A stretch of 64,000 nt of DNA from Pantoea rodasii. GTDB taxonomy: Bacteria; Pseudomonadota; Gammaproteobacteria; Enterobacterales; Enterobacteriaceae. This document shows, one piece after another, positions 37,337 to 48,716 of the stretch. A program made the position numbers and the translations under genes. The notes beneath the pieces were generated by a model. The model searched no databases. It had not been told where the DNA came from and was given only the letters and a program-made list of their open reading frames with translations. The DNA lies in assembly GCF_002095465.1 (NCBI RefSeq), contig NZ_MLFP01000001.1, positions 62,001-126,000 of the forward strand. Reading direction: 5' to 3'. The number at the start of each line of letters is the position of its first letter. The first letter of the stretch is position 1.

Positions 37337-37708
37337 TTAGTAGGGCTCAGCTTCGAGTTTTTTCAGCTCGTGTTGCGCCTCTTCTAGCTTACGTTCGCGC
37401 TTCTCAATCTTATCTTTGTCGCCATCCTGACGCTCTTCCTTCAACTCACGCTCACGTTCAGCAATTTTGTGTTTCTGCTCGACGATGCGTTCGCTGTGGG
37501 CCGATTTCAGTTTCTCATCGGTGCAGCTGGCGCGGACTTCAGTCAACGCACGCTCCAGTCCCGTGACTCTGCGCTGATTATCATGCTGCTTAGCCATGTC
37601 GATTTCACGCTGGATATCATGTTCTTTCTGCTGGCACAGTGATTCTGCCGCCATCAGAGAACCCGAGAGAGAAAAGAGAATAGCACCCAGCAGTAATTGA
37701 TGTTTCAT
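37337..37708 (-). CDS. yqjC: DUF1090 family periplasmic protein YqjC
   Basis: The 123-residue product has a signal peptide (about 20 residues, ending SLMAA). A highly charged helical domain with two cysteines follows (SLCQQKEHDIQ and ASCTDEKLKSAHSE), matching E. coli YqjC (122). The C-terminal half is an almost continuous Lys/Glu/Arg helix, probably coiled coil. Function unknown. The ATG at 37708 gives the family start; the longer frame to 37744 is not used. It precedes yqjD on the same strand. Confidence 0.92.
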   Translation of the reverse strand: MKHQLLLGAILFSLSGSLMAAESLCQQKEHDIQREIDMAKQHDNQRRVTGLERALTEVRASCTDEKLKSAHSERIVEQKHKIAERERELKEERQDGDKDKIEKRERKLEEAQHELKKLEAEPY

Positions 37709-37879
37709 CAGGTTTAGACCTTCCATTGTAGATGACCTGCCCAAACCGGGCAGGAGAGGCGTCCCAGCTTGTCTTAACTCGCGCTACCTTTAAGCATAGA
37801 CAGCAGACGAAAAAATTCAACGAAGACGCGGGGATAGCGAGGATTGTTTCACCGTCTGGCTTATCACCAGACGGTAATA

Positions 37880-38248
37880 TCAGCTGTAAGTTGGACGATT
37901 GGCGTCAGGGACTTGCTGTGAAGCTTGCGGTCCGCTTGCCACCACAAAACCCTGTGGCAGCAGGCGTCGCAGCACCTTTTGCGCGGCCAGACTCTGTTCT
38001 TCATTCTCGAAATGAATCACCAGCGCATCACCCGCAGGTGTAATGCTTTTAATACGCACGCCTTGTGCGCTGAGCTGCTGATAAAGATAGAAACCGTCGG
38101 GCAAATTAGTGCCATTGTGGGCGACGCGAATCTGCACCACGGTATCGTGCTGCAACATTGAGGGGACAGATATCACCGCCAGCAGCGCCAACGCACCGCC
38201 AAGTGCCCAGGGGATTAAACGCCTGGGAAATCCACGGAATGCGATCAT
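37880..38248 (-). CDS. mzrA: EnvZ/OmpR modulator protein MzrA
   Basis: This 122-residue single-span inner-membrane protein (E. coli 127) has a basic N-terminus, a helix at about residues 12-31 ([20 protein letters not shown]) and a periplasmic domain containing [20 protein letters not shown]. MzrA binds EnvZ and links CpxAR with EnvZ/OmpR signalling. Its start overlaps the yqjA stop by four bases, reproducing the E. coli yqjA-mzrA operon. A stem CCGTCTGG...CCAGACGG (37852-37874) lies just past the stop. Confidence 0.93.
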   Translation of the reverse strand: MIAFRGFPRRLIPWALGGALALLAVISVPSMLQHDTVVQIRVAHNGTNLPDGFYLYQQLSAQGVRIKSITPAGDALVIHFENEEQSLAAQKVLRRLLPQGFVVASGPQASQQVPDANRPTYS

Positions 38249-38922
38249 GGCTGTGAATTCCCGTTGCGCGAAGACTGGCGTTTACGCCACAACACCACCA
38301 GTGAACCCACCAGCCCGATGACCAGCAGCACCAGTGGCAGCAGCATCAGGCAGAACATCAGTTCATCTTCATAGCGGCGGAAAATAGGCGTTTTGCCCAG
38401 TGCGAAACCTAGCACCGTCAGAATCAACACCCACAGCAAACCACTCACCCAGTTGAAAAACTGGAAGCGCGCATTGCTCAGACCGGAAAGCCCGGCAATG
38501 GTCGGCAGCAGAGTACGAACGAAGGCAATAAAGCGGCCAATCAACAAGGCCGACAGGCCATGACGATGGAACAAGCTATGCGCACGCTGATGATATTGAG
38601 CGGGGAGGTGCGACAGCCATTTTTGTACGGTGGGCGTATTCCCAAGCCATCGTCCCTGGATGTAACTCACCCAGCAGCCGAGGCTGGCGCCGGTGGTCAG
38701 AATCAGGATGGTAAGCGGGAAACCCATGGTGCCTTTGGCAATCAAAACACCCACTAAAATCAACAAGCTATCGCCGGGAAGAAACGCGGCAGGCAGCAGG
38801 CCATTTTCAAGAAACAGAATCAAGAACAGCACGCCATAAATGGCCCAAACCAGCGTCGGGTCGGAGAGCATTTCGTAATCTTGCTGCCATAGGGCGTGCA
38901 GCAATGCTTTCAAAATATCCAT
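38245..38922 (-). CDS. yqjA: DedA-family membrane protein YqjA
   Basis: The 225-residue DedA/VTT-domain protein has [20 protein letters not shown] and the signature [20 protein letters not shown] with essential arginine. It matches E. coli YqjA (220), an inner-membrane protein needed with YghB for membrane lipid homeostasis, division and proton-dependent pH tolerance. The ATG at 38922 follows AGGAA at good spacing; an in-frame TTG precedes it. It is followed directly by mzrA. Confidence 0.94.
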   Translation of the reverse strand: MDILKALLHALWQQDYEMLSDPTLVWAIYGVLFLILFLENGLLPAAFLPGDSLLILVGVLIAKGTMGFPLTILILTTGASLGCWVSYIQGRWLGNTPTVQKWLSHLPAQYHQRAHSLFHRHGLSALLIGRFIAFVRTLLPTIAGLSGLSNARFQFFNWVSGLLWVLILTVLGFALGKTPIFRRYEDELMFCLMLLPLVLLVIGLVGSLVVLWRKRQSSRNGNSQP

Positions 38923-39243
38923 CAATCATTCCTGAACATCATTGTTAAACGTGCCCGTGAGGGGCTGAGGCGCAGGCTGGTTTGGTTATACATTTTTGGT
39001 ATGCAGCCGTTGCGGGATTTCCGGATCCATCCAGAATTGATTGTTAAATCAGCGACTTTTTAAAGCCCTGTCGCAAAGGGTAAGAAAAGGGCGATAACTG
39101 TAACAAAAATCACGCAGGTCAGACAGTGTAAAGTGGCTCTCGCACAGGAGTTTTACCTTTTGACGCAGATGGTCAAAAGGAGCTTTACATGAGCTGACAC
39201 TATTGCAGATTAACTGACTTATTCGCCTGGAAATGCAGCAGAA
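38923..39243. other. Intergenic region between yqjA and exuR
   Basis: 321 bases with no gene. It carries the yqjA promoter region on the minus strand. A perfect nine-base stem CCTTTTGAC...GTCAAAAGG at 39157-39181 could stop exuR-side minus-strand readthrough into the yqjA leader or fold in either transcript. Confidence 0.45.
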
Positions 39244-40017
39244 TCAATGCGAATTATCGCTGCCTTCCGGCAGGATGACGGGATTTTCTGCAAACATGTA
39301 ACGGTCGACATTAAATTCAAAATCATCGGCGGTGGCGTTAAACAGCATCTGTTTAGTATTTTCCAGGTGCTGCCACATTGCCAGCTTACTGGCGGCGGGA
39401 TCTTTGCGCATGAGTGCTTTCAGAATCTGGTCGTGATCGTCGCACCAGCTGGTGATATTGCGCGCATCAATATGTTCATGCAGTTTGAGCCAATACGGGT
39501 TGTGCAGACGGTGCAGCCACATCTTCTCGACTATTGCGGCCAGCGCGCTGTTTTGCGTGGATTGAGCGATACGGACGTGAAAGTGCATATCCCATTCTGA
39601 ATCGCGCGAATGGTCTTCCTGACGGGCTTTTTCCTGAATCGCCATCAGCGCCATAATGTCCTGTCGCGTCACCTGCGTGGCGGCAAATTCGGCTACGTTA
39701 CTCTCAATCAGCTGGCGGGCCTGCAACAGCTCAAACGGTCCGAAGCTGGCGAATTCCAGCTGGCTGGGTGTGGTCTCACGGTTTTGCTGCTGACTGCTGA
39801 TCACGTGGATGCCCGAGCCTTTGCGCACCTCCACGTAGCCTTCCACTTCCAGCATAATAATGGCTTCACGTACCACCGTGCGGCTCACCTCCATCTCTTC
39901 AGCGATCAGGCGTTCGGCCGGCAACTTTTCACCCACGCGATAATCATCGGCTTCGATACGACGCTTGAGTTCACTGGCGAGTTGTTGATAAAGACGACGG
40001 GATTCGTTCAGATCCAT
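39244..40017 (-). CDS. exuR: GntR-family hexuronate regulon repressor ExuR
   Basis: The 257-residue product (E. coli 258) has an N-terminal GntR winged HTH (about 6-75; [20 protein letters not shown] and the [12 protein letters not shown] wing) and a C-terminal FadR-type effector domain ([20 protein letters not shown]). It represses exuT, uxaCBA and itself until galacturonate or glucuronate is present. A candidate ExuR operator lies 30-47 bases ahead of its start (40046-40063), between exuT and exuR, which suggests autoregulation. Confidence 0.95.
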   Translation of the reverse strand: MDLNESRRLYQQLASELKRRIEADDYRVGEKLPAERLIAEEMEVSRTVVREAIIMLEVEGYVEVRKGSGIHVISSQQQNRETTPSQLEFASFGPFELLQARQLIESNVAEFAATQVTRQDIMALMAIQEKARQEDHSRDSEWDMHFHVRIAQSTQNSALAAIVEKMWLHRLHNPYWLKLHEHIDARNITSWCDDHDQILKALMRKDPAASKLAMWQHLENTKQMLFNATADDFEFNVDRYMFAENPVILPEGSDNSH

Positions 40018-40045
40018 TGCGCGGTTCGCTGTGGTGGGCAGGGTT

Positions 40046-40063
40046 GAGTTGTTATACCACTTT
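40046..40063. promoter_or_regulatory. Candidate ExuR/UxuR operator upstream of exuR
   Basis: GAGTTGTTATACCACTTT resembles the known AAATTGGTATACCAATTT-type hexuronate operator, with the central GTTATACCA core kept. It lies 29 bases upstream of the exuR ATG. Confidence 0.65.
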
Positions 40064-40112
40064 GACCGGGCCGAGGAAATGGGCTGGCATGCGCCAGCCC
40101 ACAGAGAGGAGA

Positions 40113-41414
40113 TTAACTGCGCGCGGTAGCCGCTTGAACCACGTTGGGTTCGTCCAGTTCAGATACCGGCTGGTTTTTCAGCACGGTCCAGATCACGCAG
40201 GCACCGAGCAGATCAAACACCGCCAGCGCGGCAAACAGCGGGCTGAAGCCCAGCGTATCAGCCAATGCACCCACCACCAGCGCAAACATGGTGCTGGCAG
40301 TCCACGCGGCCATGCCGGTCAGACCATTGGCAGTGGCCACTTCATTACGGCCAAACACATCCGAAGAGAGCGTAATCAGCGCGCCAGACAGCGCCTGATG
40401 GGCAAAGCCACCGACACACAGTAAACCAATCGCCACGTAAGGGCTGGTGAACAAGCCGATGGTGCCCGGTGCAATCATCAGCACCGCGCCCATGGTCACC
40501 ACCAGTTTGCGCGACACAATCAGGTTAACGCCAAACCAGCGCTGGAACAGCGGCGGCAGATAACCGCCGACGATGCAGCCGAGATCGGCAAACAGCATCG
40601 GCATCCAGGCGAACATGGCAATTTCTTTCAGGTTGAAACCGTAGACCTTGAACATAAACAGCGGGATCCACGCGTTAAAAGTGCCCCAGGCGGGTTCGGC
40701 GAGGAAACGCGGCAGGGCGATGCCCCAGAACTGGCGATTACGCAGGATCTGACGCGCCGACATTTTGCTGTTATTGCCAGTTTGATGCTGCACTTCCTGA
40801 CCAGAAATAATGTAGTGACGCTCTTCATCGCTCAGCTTGGTTTGCTGTTTGGGATGTTTGTAGAACACTAACCAACACATCGCCCAGGCCATACTCAGCA
40901 CGCCAGTGATGATGAAGGCCAGCTGCCAGCTGTGCGCCAGAATGGCCCACACCACCAGCGGCGGGGCCAGCATGGCACCAATCGATGAACCAACGTTGAA
41001 ATAGCCTACCGCCACAGAACGCTCTTTGGCTGGGAACCACTCGCTGCTGGCCTTTAAACCGGCCGGGATCATCGCCGCTTCGGCGGCACCCACTGCACCA
41101 CGTGCCAGCGCAAATCCACCCCAGCTGCCTGCCATGGCGGTGGCGGCGCAGAAGATGGCCCACAACACGGCAAATACCGCATAGCCGATTTTGGTGCCCA
41201 GCATGTCCAGTACATAACCGGCCACGGGTTGCATCACGGTGTAGCACGCCGAATAGGCGGCAACGATATAGGAGTACTGTTGCGTGGTGATGCCCAGCTG
41301 GGTTTCCAGCGTCGGCGCGGCCACGGCAATAGTATTGCGCGTCAGGTAGCCGAGCACGGTGCCCAGCGTCACCAGTCCAATCATGTACCAGCGTAGCCCT
41401 TTGATCTTACGCAT
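40113..41414 (-). CDS. exuT: Hexuronate transporter ExuT
   Basis: This is a 433-residue major facilitator (anion:cation symporter) protein with twelve membrane helices, nearly identical in many stretches to E. coli ExuT (432). These include [40 protein letters not shown] and the [20 protein letters not shown] segment. It imports galacturonate and glucuronate with protons. I chose the second of two adjacent ATGs (41414) because GAGG then has a six-base spacing; the frame is open to 41468. It is divergent from uxaC, with operators between them. Confidence 0.95.
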   Translation of the reverse strand: MRKIKGLRWYMIGLVTLGTVLGYLTRNTIAVAAPTLETQLGITTQQYSYIVAAYSACYTVMQPVAGYVLDMLGTKIGYAVFAVLWAIFCAATAMAGSWGGFALARGAVGAAEAAMIPAGLKASSEWFPAKERSVAVGYFNVGSSIGAMLAPPLVVWAILAHSWQLAFIITGVLSMAWAMCWLVFYKHPKQQTKLSDEERHYIISGQEVQHQTGNNSKMSARQILRNRQFWGIALPRFLAEPAWGTFNAWIPLFMFKVYGFNLKEIAMFAWMPMLFADLGCIVGGYLPPLFQRWFGVNLIVSRKLVVTMGAVLMIAPGTIGLFTSPYVAIGLLCVGGFAHQALSGALITLSSDVFGRNEVATANGLTGMAAWTASTMFALVVGALADTLGFSPLFAALAVFDLLGACVIWTVLKNQPVSELDEPNVVQAATARS

Positions 41415-41563
41415 CATTAACCTCTTCGAGTCTGTCGTAACACTTGCCATTAAAGGGTAAGGGAGCACTTCGGTGCGCCCGCTGGCGGCAATGACGAATC
41501 AGACCTGCCGCCTTGTTGTTATGCGTTGAGCTTTGAGGTTCGGCATCAACGAGGCGAGAGGTT

Positions 41564-41581
41564 AACTTGTTATACAACTTT
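41564..41581. promoter_or_regulatory. Candidate ExuR operator in the exuT-uxaC divergent region
   Basis: AACTTGTTATACAACTTT is a near-palindrome matching the ExuR/UxuR operator type (centre GTTATACAAC). It lies 150 bases upstream of the exuT start and is suited to repress exuT. Confidence 0.7.
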
Positions 41582-41668
41582 AAAAGTTGAATGCCATCAC
41601 AAAAACCCTGTATGCAATGTGTGTTCTGCGCAAAGGTCGATATAACAGCAAGTTAGTGCAATATTGCT

Positions 41669-41703
41669 GACAGTTTCGTCCATATACCCACAGTGAAACT
41701 GTC
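41669..41703. repeat. Nine-base inverted repeat in the exuT-uxaC region
   Basis: GACAGTTTC (41669-41677) and GAAACTGTC (41695-41703) are exact inverse arms separated by 17 bases. This could be an operator or an RNA stem at the uxaC promoter. No known binding protein is recognised. Confidence 0.45.
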
Positions 41704-41708
41704 ATTAT

Positions 41709-41724
41709 TGTGAGGTGTATCGCA
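41709..41724. promoter_or_regulatory. Candidate CRP site upstream of uxaC
   Basis: TGTGAGGTGTATCGCA fits TGTGA-N6-TCACA with one mismatch and sits 79-94 bases ahead of the uxaC ATG. Hexuronate operons are CRP-activated in relatives. Confidence 0.6.
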
Positions 41725-41743
41725 AACAATTTTGCCGATCGTC

Positions 41744-41762
41744 AAATTGGTATGATAACTTT
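41744..41762. promoter_or_regulatory. Candidate ExuR operator upstream of uxaC
   Basis: AAATTGGTATGATAACTTT has the full left half of the AAATTGGTATACCAATTT hexuronate operator and a weaker right half. It lies 41 bases ahead of the uxaC start and downstream of the CRP-like site. Confidence 0.7.
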
Positions 41763-41802
41763 GCATCAGAAGCCTATCAGCACCCAACATGAGGAAGCAG
41801 GT

Positions 41803-43218
41803 ATGTCGCGTTTTATGAGTGAGGATTTTCTACTCGATAGCGAGTTCGCCCGTCGTCTGTACCATGACTACGCCAAAGACCAGCCGATTTTCGACTATCA
41901 CTGCCATTTACCGCCGCAGCAGATTGCCGAAAATTACCGTTTCACCAACCTCTATGACATCTGGCTGAAAGGCGATCATTACAAATGGCGTGCGATGCGT
42001 GCCAACGGCGTGCCGGAAGCATTGTGCACCGGCGACGCCAGCGATCGTGAGAAATTCAACGCGTGGGCACGCACCGTGCCGCACACCATCGGCAATCCGC
42101 TGTATCACTGGACGCATCTTGAGCTGCGCCGTCCGTTTGGCATTACCGATGTATTGCTGAATGAGCAAAGCGCTGACCGCATCTGGCAGCAGTGCAACGA
42201 ACTGCTGGCGCAGGATACCTTTAGCGCGCGCGGCATCATGCAGCAGATGAAAGTGAAAATGGTCGGCACCACCGACGATCCGCTCGACGATCTGCAGCAT
42301 CACCGCACGCTGGCGGACGATGCCAGCTTCAGCGTTAAAGTGCTGCCAAGCTGGCGCCCGGATAAAGCTTTCAACATTGAACTGGATACCTTCCTGCCGT
42401 GGATCCAGCGTCTGGAACAGGTAGCCGATGTCAGCGTGCAACGGTTTGACGATCTGCGCCGCGCCCTGAGCCTGCGTCTCGATCACTTTGCCGCCCACGG
42501 CTGCAAGATCTCCGACCATGCGCTAGACGTAGTGCTGTTTGCCGAAGCCGACGAAAGCACGCTGGATGGCATTCTGGCGCGCCGTCTGCAAGGTGCTGCG
42601 CCATCGCAAGAAGAGGTGGCGCAGTTTAAAACGGCGGTGCTGGTGTGGCTCGGCAGCGAATATGCGCGTCGCGGCTGGGCGCAGCAGTATCACATTGGTG
42701 CGCTGCGTAACGCCAACCGTCGACAGTTCGATATTCTCGGTCCGGATGTAGGCTTTGATTCCATCAATGATGCACCACTGGCGATCCCGCTGGGCCGTTT
42801 GCTGGATGCGCAGAACCGCAACAACGCACTGCCGAAAACCATCCTTTACTGCGTTAACCCGCGCGACAACGAAGTGCTGGCGACCATGGCCGGCAATTTC
42901 CAGGGCGAAGGTGAACCCGGCAAGATGCAGTTTGGTTCCGCGTGGTGGTTCAACGATCAGCTCGATGGCATGCATCGTCAGATGACGCAGCTGGCGCAGA
43001 TCGGCTTGTTGAGCCGTTTCGTCGGCATGCTCACTGACAGCCGCAGCTTCCTCTCTTACACCCGCCATGAGTATTTCCGTCGCCTGCTGTGCCAGATGAT
43101 TGGCAACTGGGTTGAGCGCGGTGAAGCGCCAGCCGACGAAGCCTTGCTGGGGCAGATGGTGCAAAACATCAGCTTTAACAACGCGCGTGATTACTTCGGC
43201 ATTGAGTTGGGAGCCTGA
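41803..43218 (+). CDS. uxaC: Glucuronate isomerase
   Basis: The 471-residue product (E. coli 470) belongs to the amidohydrolase-fold uronate isomerases. It has metal-site [19 protein letters not shown] and conserved [30 protein letters not shown] and [20 protein letters not shown]. It converts D-galacturonate to D-tagaturonate and glucuronate to fructuronate. The ATG at 41803 follows GAGGAAGCAG; the open frame begins earlier at 41710 through the operator and is not used. It overlaps or abuts uxaB (stop TGA 43216-43218). Confidence 0.96.
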   Translation: MSRFMSEDFLLDSEFARRLYHDYAKDQPIFDYHCHLPPQQIAENYRFTNLYDIWLKGDHYKWRAMRANGVPEALCTGDASDREKFNAWARTVPHTIGNPLYHWTHLELRRPFGITDVLLNEQSADRIWQQCNELLAQDTFSARGIMQQMKVKMVGTTDDPLDDLQHHRTLADDASFSVKVLPSWRPDKAFNIELDTFLPWIQRLEQVADVSVQRFDDLRRALSLRLDHFAAHGCKISDHALDVVLFAEADESTLDGILARRLQGAAPSQEEVAQFKTAVLVWLGSEYARRGWAQQYHIGALRNANRRQFDILGPDVGFDSINDAPLAIPLGRLLDAQNRNNALPKTILYCVNPRDNEVLATMAGNFQGEGEPGKMQFGSAWWFNDQLDGMHRQMTQLAQIGLLSRFVGMLTDSRSFLSYTRHEYFRRLLCQMIGNWVERGEAPADEALLGQMVQNISFNNARDYFGIELGA

Positions 43219-43220
43219 TG

Positions 43221-44668
43221 ATGCAGCGGCTAAACCGTCACGATTTTCCCGGCGCAAGCTACCGCGAGCGCGTGATCCAGTTTGGGGAAGGCAACTTCCT
43301 GCGGGCGTTTATTGACTGGCAGCTCGACTGGCTTAATGAGCTTCAAGGCACCGATGCGGGCGTGGTGGTGGTGCGGCCGCGCAACCGCGTGGTGGAAGAT
43401 TCGCTCAACCAACAGGAGGGTTTGTACACCACGCTGATCCGTGGATTGAACGGCGAAGGCGAGCAGGTGAGCGAAACCCGGTTGATTCGCAGCCTCAACC
43501 GCGAGATCCAGCCGTATCAGCAGTTTGAGGATTTTCTGGCACTGGCCCGTGCGCCGCAGATGCGCTTTGTGTTTTCCAACACCACCGAAGCGGGCATTAC
43601 GTTTGCTGAGCAGGATCGGCTGGAGGATGCGCCTGCCTCTTCCTTCCCAGGCAAGTTGACACAGTTGCTGTGGACGCGCTTCCGCCACTTTGCTGGTGCG
43701 GCAGAGAAAGGCTGGCTGATCGTGCCGTGTGAATTAATCGATCATAACGGCGATGCGCTGCGTGAGCTGGTGTTGCGCTACATCAAGCACTGGCAACTGC
43801 CGCCAGAATTCGCCCGCTGGGTGCTGGATCACTGTGCTTTTTACAACACGCTGGTGGATCGCATCGTCACCGGCTACCCCGCCGATGGCACCGACATCGC
43901 TGCACAGCTGGGTTACGAAGATCGCTATCTGGTGGCGGGCGAAGTCTATTACCAGTTTGTGATTCAGGGGCCCGATGCGCTGGCGCAGGAGCTGAAACTC
44001 GCCGCGCTGGCGCCGGAAGTGAAGTTCGTTGATGACATCACGCCCTATAAGCCCAGAAGGTGGCGATCCTCAATGGAGCGCACACCGCGATGGTGCCGGT
44101 GGCGTTTCAGGCTGGACTGGAGAGTGTCGGTGAAGCGATGGATGACGCTGCCATCGCGGGTTATGTCGATGCGCTGCTGCGTGAGGAAGTGATCCCGACG
44201 CTGGATTTGCCACGCGATGAGCTACACGCCTTTGCCGATGCGGTACAGCGTCGCTTCCGCAATCCGTTTATCCGCCATGCGCTGCTGTCGATTGCGCTAA
44301 ACGGCATGACCAAATTCCGTACCCGTTTGCTGCCGCAGCTGTTGCTGTCTCAGCAGCAAATCGGCCAATGGCCACCGCGCCTGACCTTCGCTTTTGCTGC
44401 ACTGCTGGCGTTTTATAGCGGCGAGCAGGGCGATCGGCAGTGGCCATTACAGGATGACAGCCACTGGCTGCAGCAGTTCGCAGAACTGTGGCCGGCCGTC
44501 AATCAAGACACATTGACCCCGGAACAGCTGGTGCAGGCAGTACTCAGCAACAGCTCACACTGGGGCGAAGATCTCACTCAGCGGCCCGGATTAGTGACCG
44601 CAATAAGCCAACACCTGCAAAACATCGTTGTCCACGGGATGCGGACGGCGCTGACACAACTGAGATAA
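43221..44668 (+). CDS. uxaB: Tagaturonate reductase UxaB (frame error near 44053)
   Basis: This is an NAD-dependent altronate oxidoreductase that reduces tagaturonate to altronate. N-terminal features are [11 protein letters not shown], the nucleotide loop [11 protein letters not shown] and [19 protein letters not shown]. The frame breaks at the CCC run 44052-44054; adding one C gives [20 protein letters not shown] and a total of 482 residues, against 483 in E. coli. Frame one alone ends at 44192, frame two covers 44060-44668. I chose ATG 43221 over the adjacent ATG 43218 for spacing to GGGAG and the family start. Probably a sequencing error. Confidence 0.92.
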
Positions 44669-44672
44669 CGCT

Positions 44673-46162
44673 ATGCAAGATGCGATAAGAATCCATTCGC
44701 GCGACAACGTGGCAGTTGCGCTGCGCGATTTACCTGCTGATGCCAAAGTCGAGATTGATCGCCAGTTGATTACCTTGCAGCAAGAGGTTGGGCGCGGTCA
44801 CAAGTTCGCGTTGACGCCGCTGGCTACCGATGCACTGGTGATCAAATACGGCTTGCCGATAGCCCATGCCACGCGCCCGATAGCGATGGGCGAGATCATT
44901 CACTCCAGCAACGCCCGCACCAATCTGAGCGATGTGGATGAGTACGACTATCAGCCTGAATTTCTCGATATCCCCGCCCAGGCTGGCGATCGTGAAGTGC
45001 AGATCTACCGTCGCGCCAGCGGTGAAGTGGGTATTCGTAATGAGCTGTGGATTCTGCCGACGGTAGGTTGTGTGAACGGCATCGCCCGGCAAATTCTGTC
45101 GCGTTTCCTGAAAGAGACCAACGAGGCAGAAGGGATCGATGGGGTGCATTTGTTCAGCCATCCGTTTGGCTGTTCTCAGCTCGGTCAGGATCATGAAACA
45201 CCCGCACCATGCTGCAAAACATGGTGCGCCATCCAAATGCCGGTGCGGTGCTGGTGATTGGCCTCGGCTGCGAGAACAATCAGGTCGATGTGTTCCGCGA
45301 GACGCTCGGCGGCTTCGACAGCGACCGCGTACAGTTTATGGAGTGCCAAAAGCAAGACGACGAAGTGGAAGCCGGCCTGGAGCGGCTGCATGCGCTGTAT
45401 CAGGTGATGCGCACGGATCAGCGCCAGCCGGGCAAACTCAGCGAACTGAAGTTTGGTCTGGAGTGCGGCGGTTCTGACGGTTTCTCGGGCATCACCGCCA
45501 ACCCGATGCTGGGCTGCTTCTCCGATCAGATGATTGCCAACGGCGGCACCACGGTGCTGACCGAAGTGCCAGAGATGTTTGGTGCAGAGCGCATTTTGAT
45601 GAGCCGCTGCCGTGATGAAGCCACCTTCGATAAAACCGTGGCGATGATCAACGACTTCAAGCGCTACTTTATCGATCACCAGCAGCCGATTTACGAGAAT
45701 CCATCGCCGGGTAACAAAGCCGGTGGTATCACCACGCTGGAAGAGAAATCGCTCGGCTGCACGCAGAAAGCCGGACAGAGTCGGGTGGTGGATGTGCTGA
45801 AATATGGCGAACGTTTGATTACCCCAGGGCTGAATCTGCTGAGCGCGCCAGGCAATGATGCGGTTGCCACCAGCGCACTGGCAGGCGCGGGCTGTCATAT
45901 GGTGTTGTTCACCACCGGACGCGGCACGCCGTACGGCGGATTCGTGCCCACGGTGAAGATCGCCACCAACTCGCAGCTGGCAGAGAAGAAACCACACTGG
46001 ATTGATTTTAACGCGGGTCGTTTGATTGAAGGCATGAGCATGCCGGAAATGCTGGAGGATTTCGTCGATATGATTGTGTCGATTGCCAACGGTAAACCGG
46101 CGCGTAACGAAGCCAATGATTTTCGCGAATTAGCGATATTTAAGAGCGGTGTCACGCTGTAA
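44673..46162 (+). CDS. uxaA: Altronate dehydratase UxaA (frame error near 45197)
   Basis: The enzyme dehydrates altronate to 2-keto-3-deoxygluconate, an iron-requiring reaction. It has an N-terminal SAF-like domain and a large C-terminal domain with WILPTVGCVNGIARQI, LKFGLECGGSDGFSGITANP and the ending RELAIFKSGVTL. The frame breaks at AAA 45196-45198; adding one A gives QDHENTRTMLQNMVRHPNAG and 496 residues, against 495 in E. coli. It follows uxaB by four bases as the last gene of uxaCBA. Frame one alone stops at 45257. Confidence 0.93.
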
Positions 46163-46214
46163 ACATCAGGTGTGATCGATGTGCATCTGACAACAATCAC
46201 ACCTGCTGATCTTA

Positions 46215-46236
46215 AGGGCGGCATTAATGCCGCCCT
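46215..46236. terminator. Hairpin between convergent uxaA and sstT
   Basis: AGGGCGGCAT-TAATGCCGCCCT is a 22-base perfect inverted repeat lying between the two stops. It has no long T run, but its place and stability make it the likely transcript end for uxaCBA and sstT. Confidence 0.65.
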
Positions 46237-46248
46237 GGCAATACCAAT

Positions 46249-47493
46249 TTATTCTGCTTCAGACACCGTACGCAGCTCGCGCTCGGCTTCTGCCTGGCAC
46301 ACTGCCGCCGTAAACAGAATATCGGTTGAGGAATTCAGCGCCGTCTCGGCGGAATCCTGCAACACGCTGATAATAAAGCCGATAGCCACGACCTGCATCG
46401 CCAAATCATTCGGAATGCCAAACATATTACAGGCAACCGGAATCAACAGCAGTGAACCACCCGCCACACCGGAAGCACCGCAGGCACAAATCGAGGCCAC
46501 GAAACTCAGCAGAATCGCTGTCGGTACATCCACGGAAATCCCTAAGGTATGCACCGCTGCCAGCGTCAGCACCGTGATGGTGGTCGACGCGCCCGCCATA
46601 CTGATAGTCGCGCCCAGCGGAATGGAAACGGAGTAGGTGTCTTCGTCGAGATTCAGGCGTTTGGCGATCGCCATATTCACTGGAATATTTGCTGCAGAAC
46701 TGCGGGTGAAGAAGGCGGTGACGCCACTTTCACGGATGCAGGTAAACACCAGCGGATAAGGGTTACGGCGAATCTTTTGGAACACCAGAATCGGATTCAC
46801 AATCAACGCCATAATGGCCATGCAGCCCAGCAACAGCGCCAGCAGCGTCGCGTATTCCTCAAGCGCGCCAAAGCCGGTTGAGGCCAGAATCGAGGCCACC
46901 AATCCAAAAATCCCCAGTGGCGCACAGCGAATCACGCAGCGCACCACCCACGTCGCGGCATGCGAAGCATCAGTGAGAAACGCCTTGCTGCTCGGGCTGG
47001 CATGGCGAAACGCCAGACCGAGTCCGATGGCCCACACCAGAATACCGATGTAGTTGGCATTGAGTAACGCCTCAATCGGATTAGCCACCATGCTCATCAA
47101 CAAACCGTGCAGCACTTCAGTGATACCAGACGGTGGCGAGATTTCGGTTGCGCCTACTTTCATCGACAGAGTTTGCGGGAACAGATGACTTAAGGTGACC
47201 GCCACCACGGCCGCAAAGAAGGTGCTCAGCAGATACAGCATGATGATGGGGCGAATGTTGGTTTTCTGTCCCTGCTGATGATTGGCAATCGAAGATATCA
47301 CCAATACCAGCACCAGCAGCGGTGCCACAGCCTTTAATGCGCGAACAAACAGTTCACCCAGCAGGCCAACGGCCAAAGCGGCATCATGTGAAAACCACGC
47401 CAGCGCGACACCGGCAATCAGGCCAATCATGATTTGTTTTACCAGGCTTCCTGCGAACAGCGCGCCCAGACGTCCAATAAGGTTATTTAGCAT
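46249..47493 (-). CDS. sstT: Serine/threonine:sodium symporter SstT
   Basis: The 414-residue product is the same length as E. coli SstT, of the dicarboxylate/amino acid:cation symporter (DAACS) family. It has eight membrane helices and two re-entrant hairpins. The hairpin regions contain [33 protein letters not shown] and [20 protein letters not shown]. It takes up serine and threonine with sodium. The ATG at 47493 ([20 protein letters not shown]) is the family start. It stands alone, in the same relative place (near uxaA and alx) as in E. coli. Confidence 0.96.
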   Translation of the reverse strand: MLNNLIGRLGALFAGSLVKQIMIGLIAGVALAWFSHDAALAVGLLGELFVRALKAVAPLLVLVLVISSIANHQQGQKTNIRPIIMLYLLSTFFAAVVAVTLSHLFPQTLSMKVGATEISPPSGITEVLHGLLMSMVANPIEALLNANYIGILVWAIGLGLAFRHASPSSKAFLTDASHAATWVVRCVIRCAPLGIFGLVASILASTGFGALEEYATLLALLLGCMAIMALIVNPILVFQKIRRNPYPLVFTCIRESGVTAFFTRSSAANIPVNMAIAKRLNLDEDTYSVSIPLGATISMAGASTTITVLTLAAVHTLGISVDVPTAILLSFVASICACGASGVAGGSLLLIPVACNMFGIPNDLAMQVVAIGFIISVLQDSAETALNSSTDILFTAAVCQAEAERELRTVSEAE

Positions 47494-47692
47494 AGTTCGG
47501 TCTTTTTATAGCGGTATGAGTGTTGTGCGCGGTTGCTCCGCGCCTAACGGTTTGCCCGGCGGAGTATAAGGAAAAGTGTTAGTGAAGAAAGAGATAATTC
47601 TGTTTGTATGGGCTGGATCGGTTATTTGATCTGCTAACGATGGGAAGTGTGACAGAGCGATGAAAGGTGAAAATTGCAGCTGGCAAAATAAT

Positions 47693-47712
47693 ACAGGGGC
47701 GACTATCGCCCC
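47693..47712 (-). terminator. Terminator hairpin of alx
   Basis: On the minus strand CAGGGGCGA-TAG-TCGCCCCTG followed by TATTATTTT, ten bases past the alx stop. Confidence 0.75.
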
Positions 47713-47721
47713 TGCAGCAGA

Positions 47722-48693
47722 TTATTGTGAGATGCCTTTCTGGTCGTTTCTGTGGTTAACCCAGGCGTTAATCAGCAGGGTACCGCCCAAAATCACACCC
47801 ACTACCGTCAACGAGACCGATACCGGAATATGGTAGAACTCGACGATCAGCATCTTGATACCGATAAACACCAGCACAATTGCCAGGCCATATTTCAGCA
47901 TCGAGAAGCGCTCAGCCACGTTCGCCAGCAAGAAGTACATCGCACGCAAACCGAGAATCGCAAACAGGTTCGAGGTCAGAACGATAAAGGGATCGGTGGT
48001 GACCGCGAAGATAGCCGGGATACTGTCAACCGCGAAGATAACATCGCTAAGCTCCACCATGATCAGCACCAGCAGTAACGGCGTGGCAAACAGCACGCCA
48101 TTTTTGCGGGTGAAGAACTTCTCACCTTCGAGATCATCCGTCATGCGCAAGTGCTTACGCAGCCAGCGCACTACCGGTTTGTCGCCGACCGCCGCGTCAT
48201 CACCCTCTTTGGCAAACGCCATTTTCAAGCCGGTGAACAGCAGGAAAGCGCCGAACACGTAGAGGATCCAGCTGAACTGCGTCACCAGATAGCTGCCAGC
48301 GAAGATCATGATGGTACGCAGTACGATGGCACCCAACACGCCATACACCAGCACGCGACGTTGCAGGTTAGCCGGAATAGCAAAGTAGCTGAACAGCATT
48401 AGCCAGACGAAGACGTTATCGACTGCCAGTGCTTTTTCCAGCACGTAGCCGGTGAGGAAGGCAAGGGTTTGCGCGGTGGCGACTTCACGGCCCGCGGTGC
48501 CTTCGAGATACCACCAGAACGCGGCGCTGAACAGCAGGGAAACGGAGATCCACACCAGCGACCAAACGGCAGCCTGCTTAAATGACATGGTTTGCGCGCC
48601 ACGACGCCCCTGTAAGAAGAGATCGATCGCCAGCATGATGAGCACAACAACAGCGAAGCTGCCCCAGAGTAACGGTGTGCCTACAGTGTGCAT
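47722..48693 (-). CDS. alx: TerC-family membrane protein Alx
   Basis: The 323-residue product (E. coli 321) has about nine membrane helices, with the TerC-family acidic motifs in [18 protein letters not shown] and [20 protein letters not shown]. Alx is an alkaline-pH- and manganese-responsive inner-membrane protein that exports Mn(2+). The ATG at 48693 starts [11 protein letters not shown]. Expression is controlled by the long structured leader immediately upstream (48705-48890), which ends in a terminator hairpin. Confidence 0.95.
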   Translation of the reverse strand: MHTVGTPLLWGSFAVVVLIMLAIDLFLQGRRGAQTMSFKQAAVWSLVWISVSLLFSAAFWWYLEGTAGREVATAQTLAFLTGYVLEKALAVDNVFVWLMLFSYFAIPANLQRRVLVYGVLGAIVLRTIMIFAGSYLVTQFSWILYVFGAFLLFTGLKMAFAKEGDDAAVGDKPVVRWLRKHLRMTDDLEGEKFFTRKNGVLFATPLLLVLIMVELSDVIFAVDSIPAIFAVTTDPFIVLTSNLFAILGLRAMYFLLANVAERFSMLKYGLAIVLVFIGIKMLIVEFYHIPVSVSLTVVGVILGGTLLINAWVNHRNDQKGISQ

Positions 48694-48716
48694 AGTTGTA
48701 ATCCTGTCCGGAAAAT

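Noticed and set aside
37737..37753. CCTGCCC-AAA-CCGGGCAGG as a riboswitch
   Set aside because: It is a plain short hairpin ahead of yqjC with no aptamer-like conserved loops.
45191..45997. A 268-codon minus-strand frame opposite uxaA
   Set aside because: It lies entirely within uxaA, which is well conserved, and looks like an antisense shadow.
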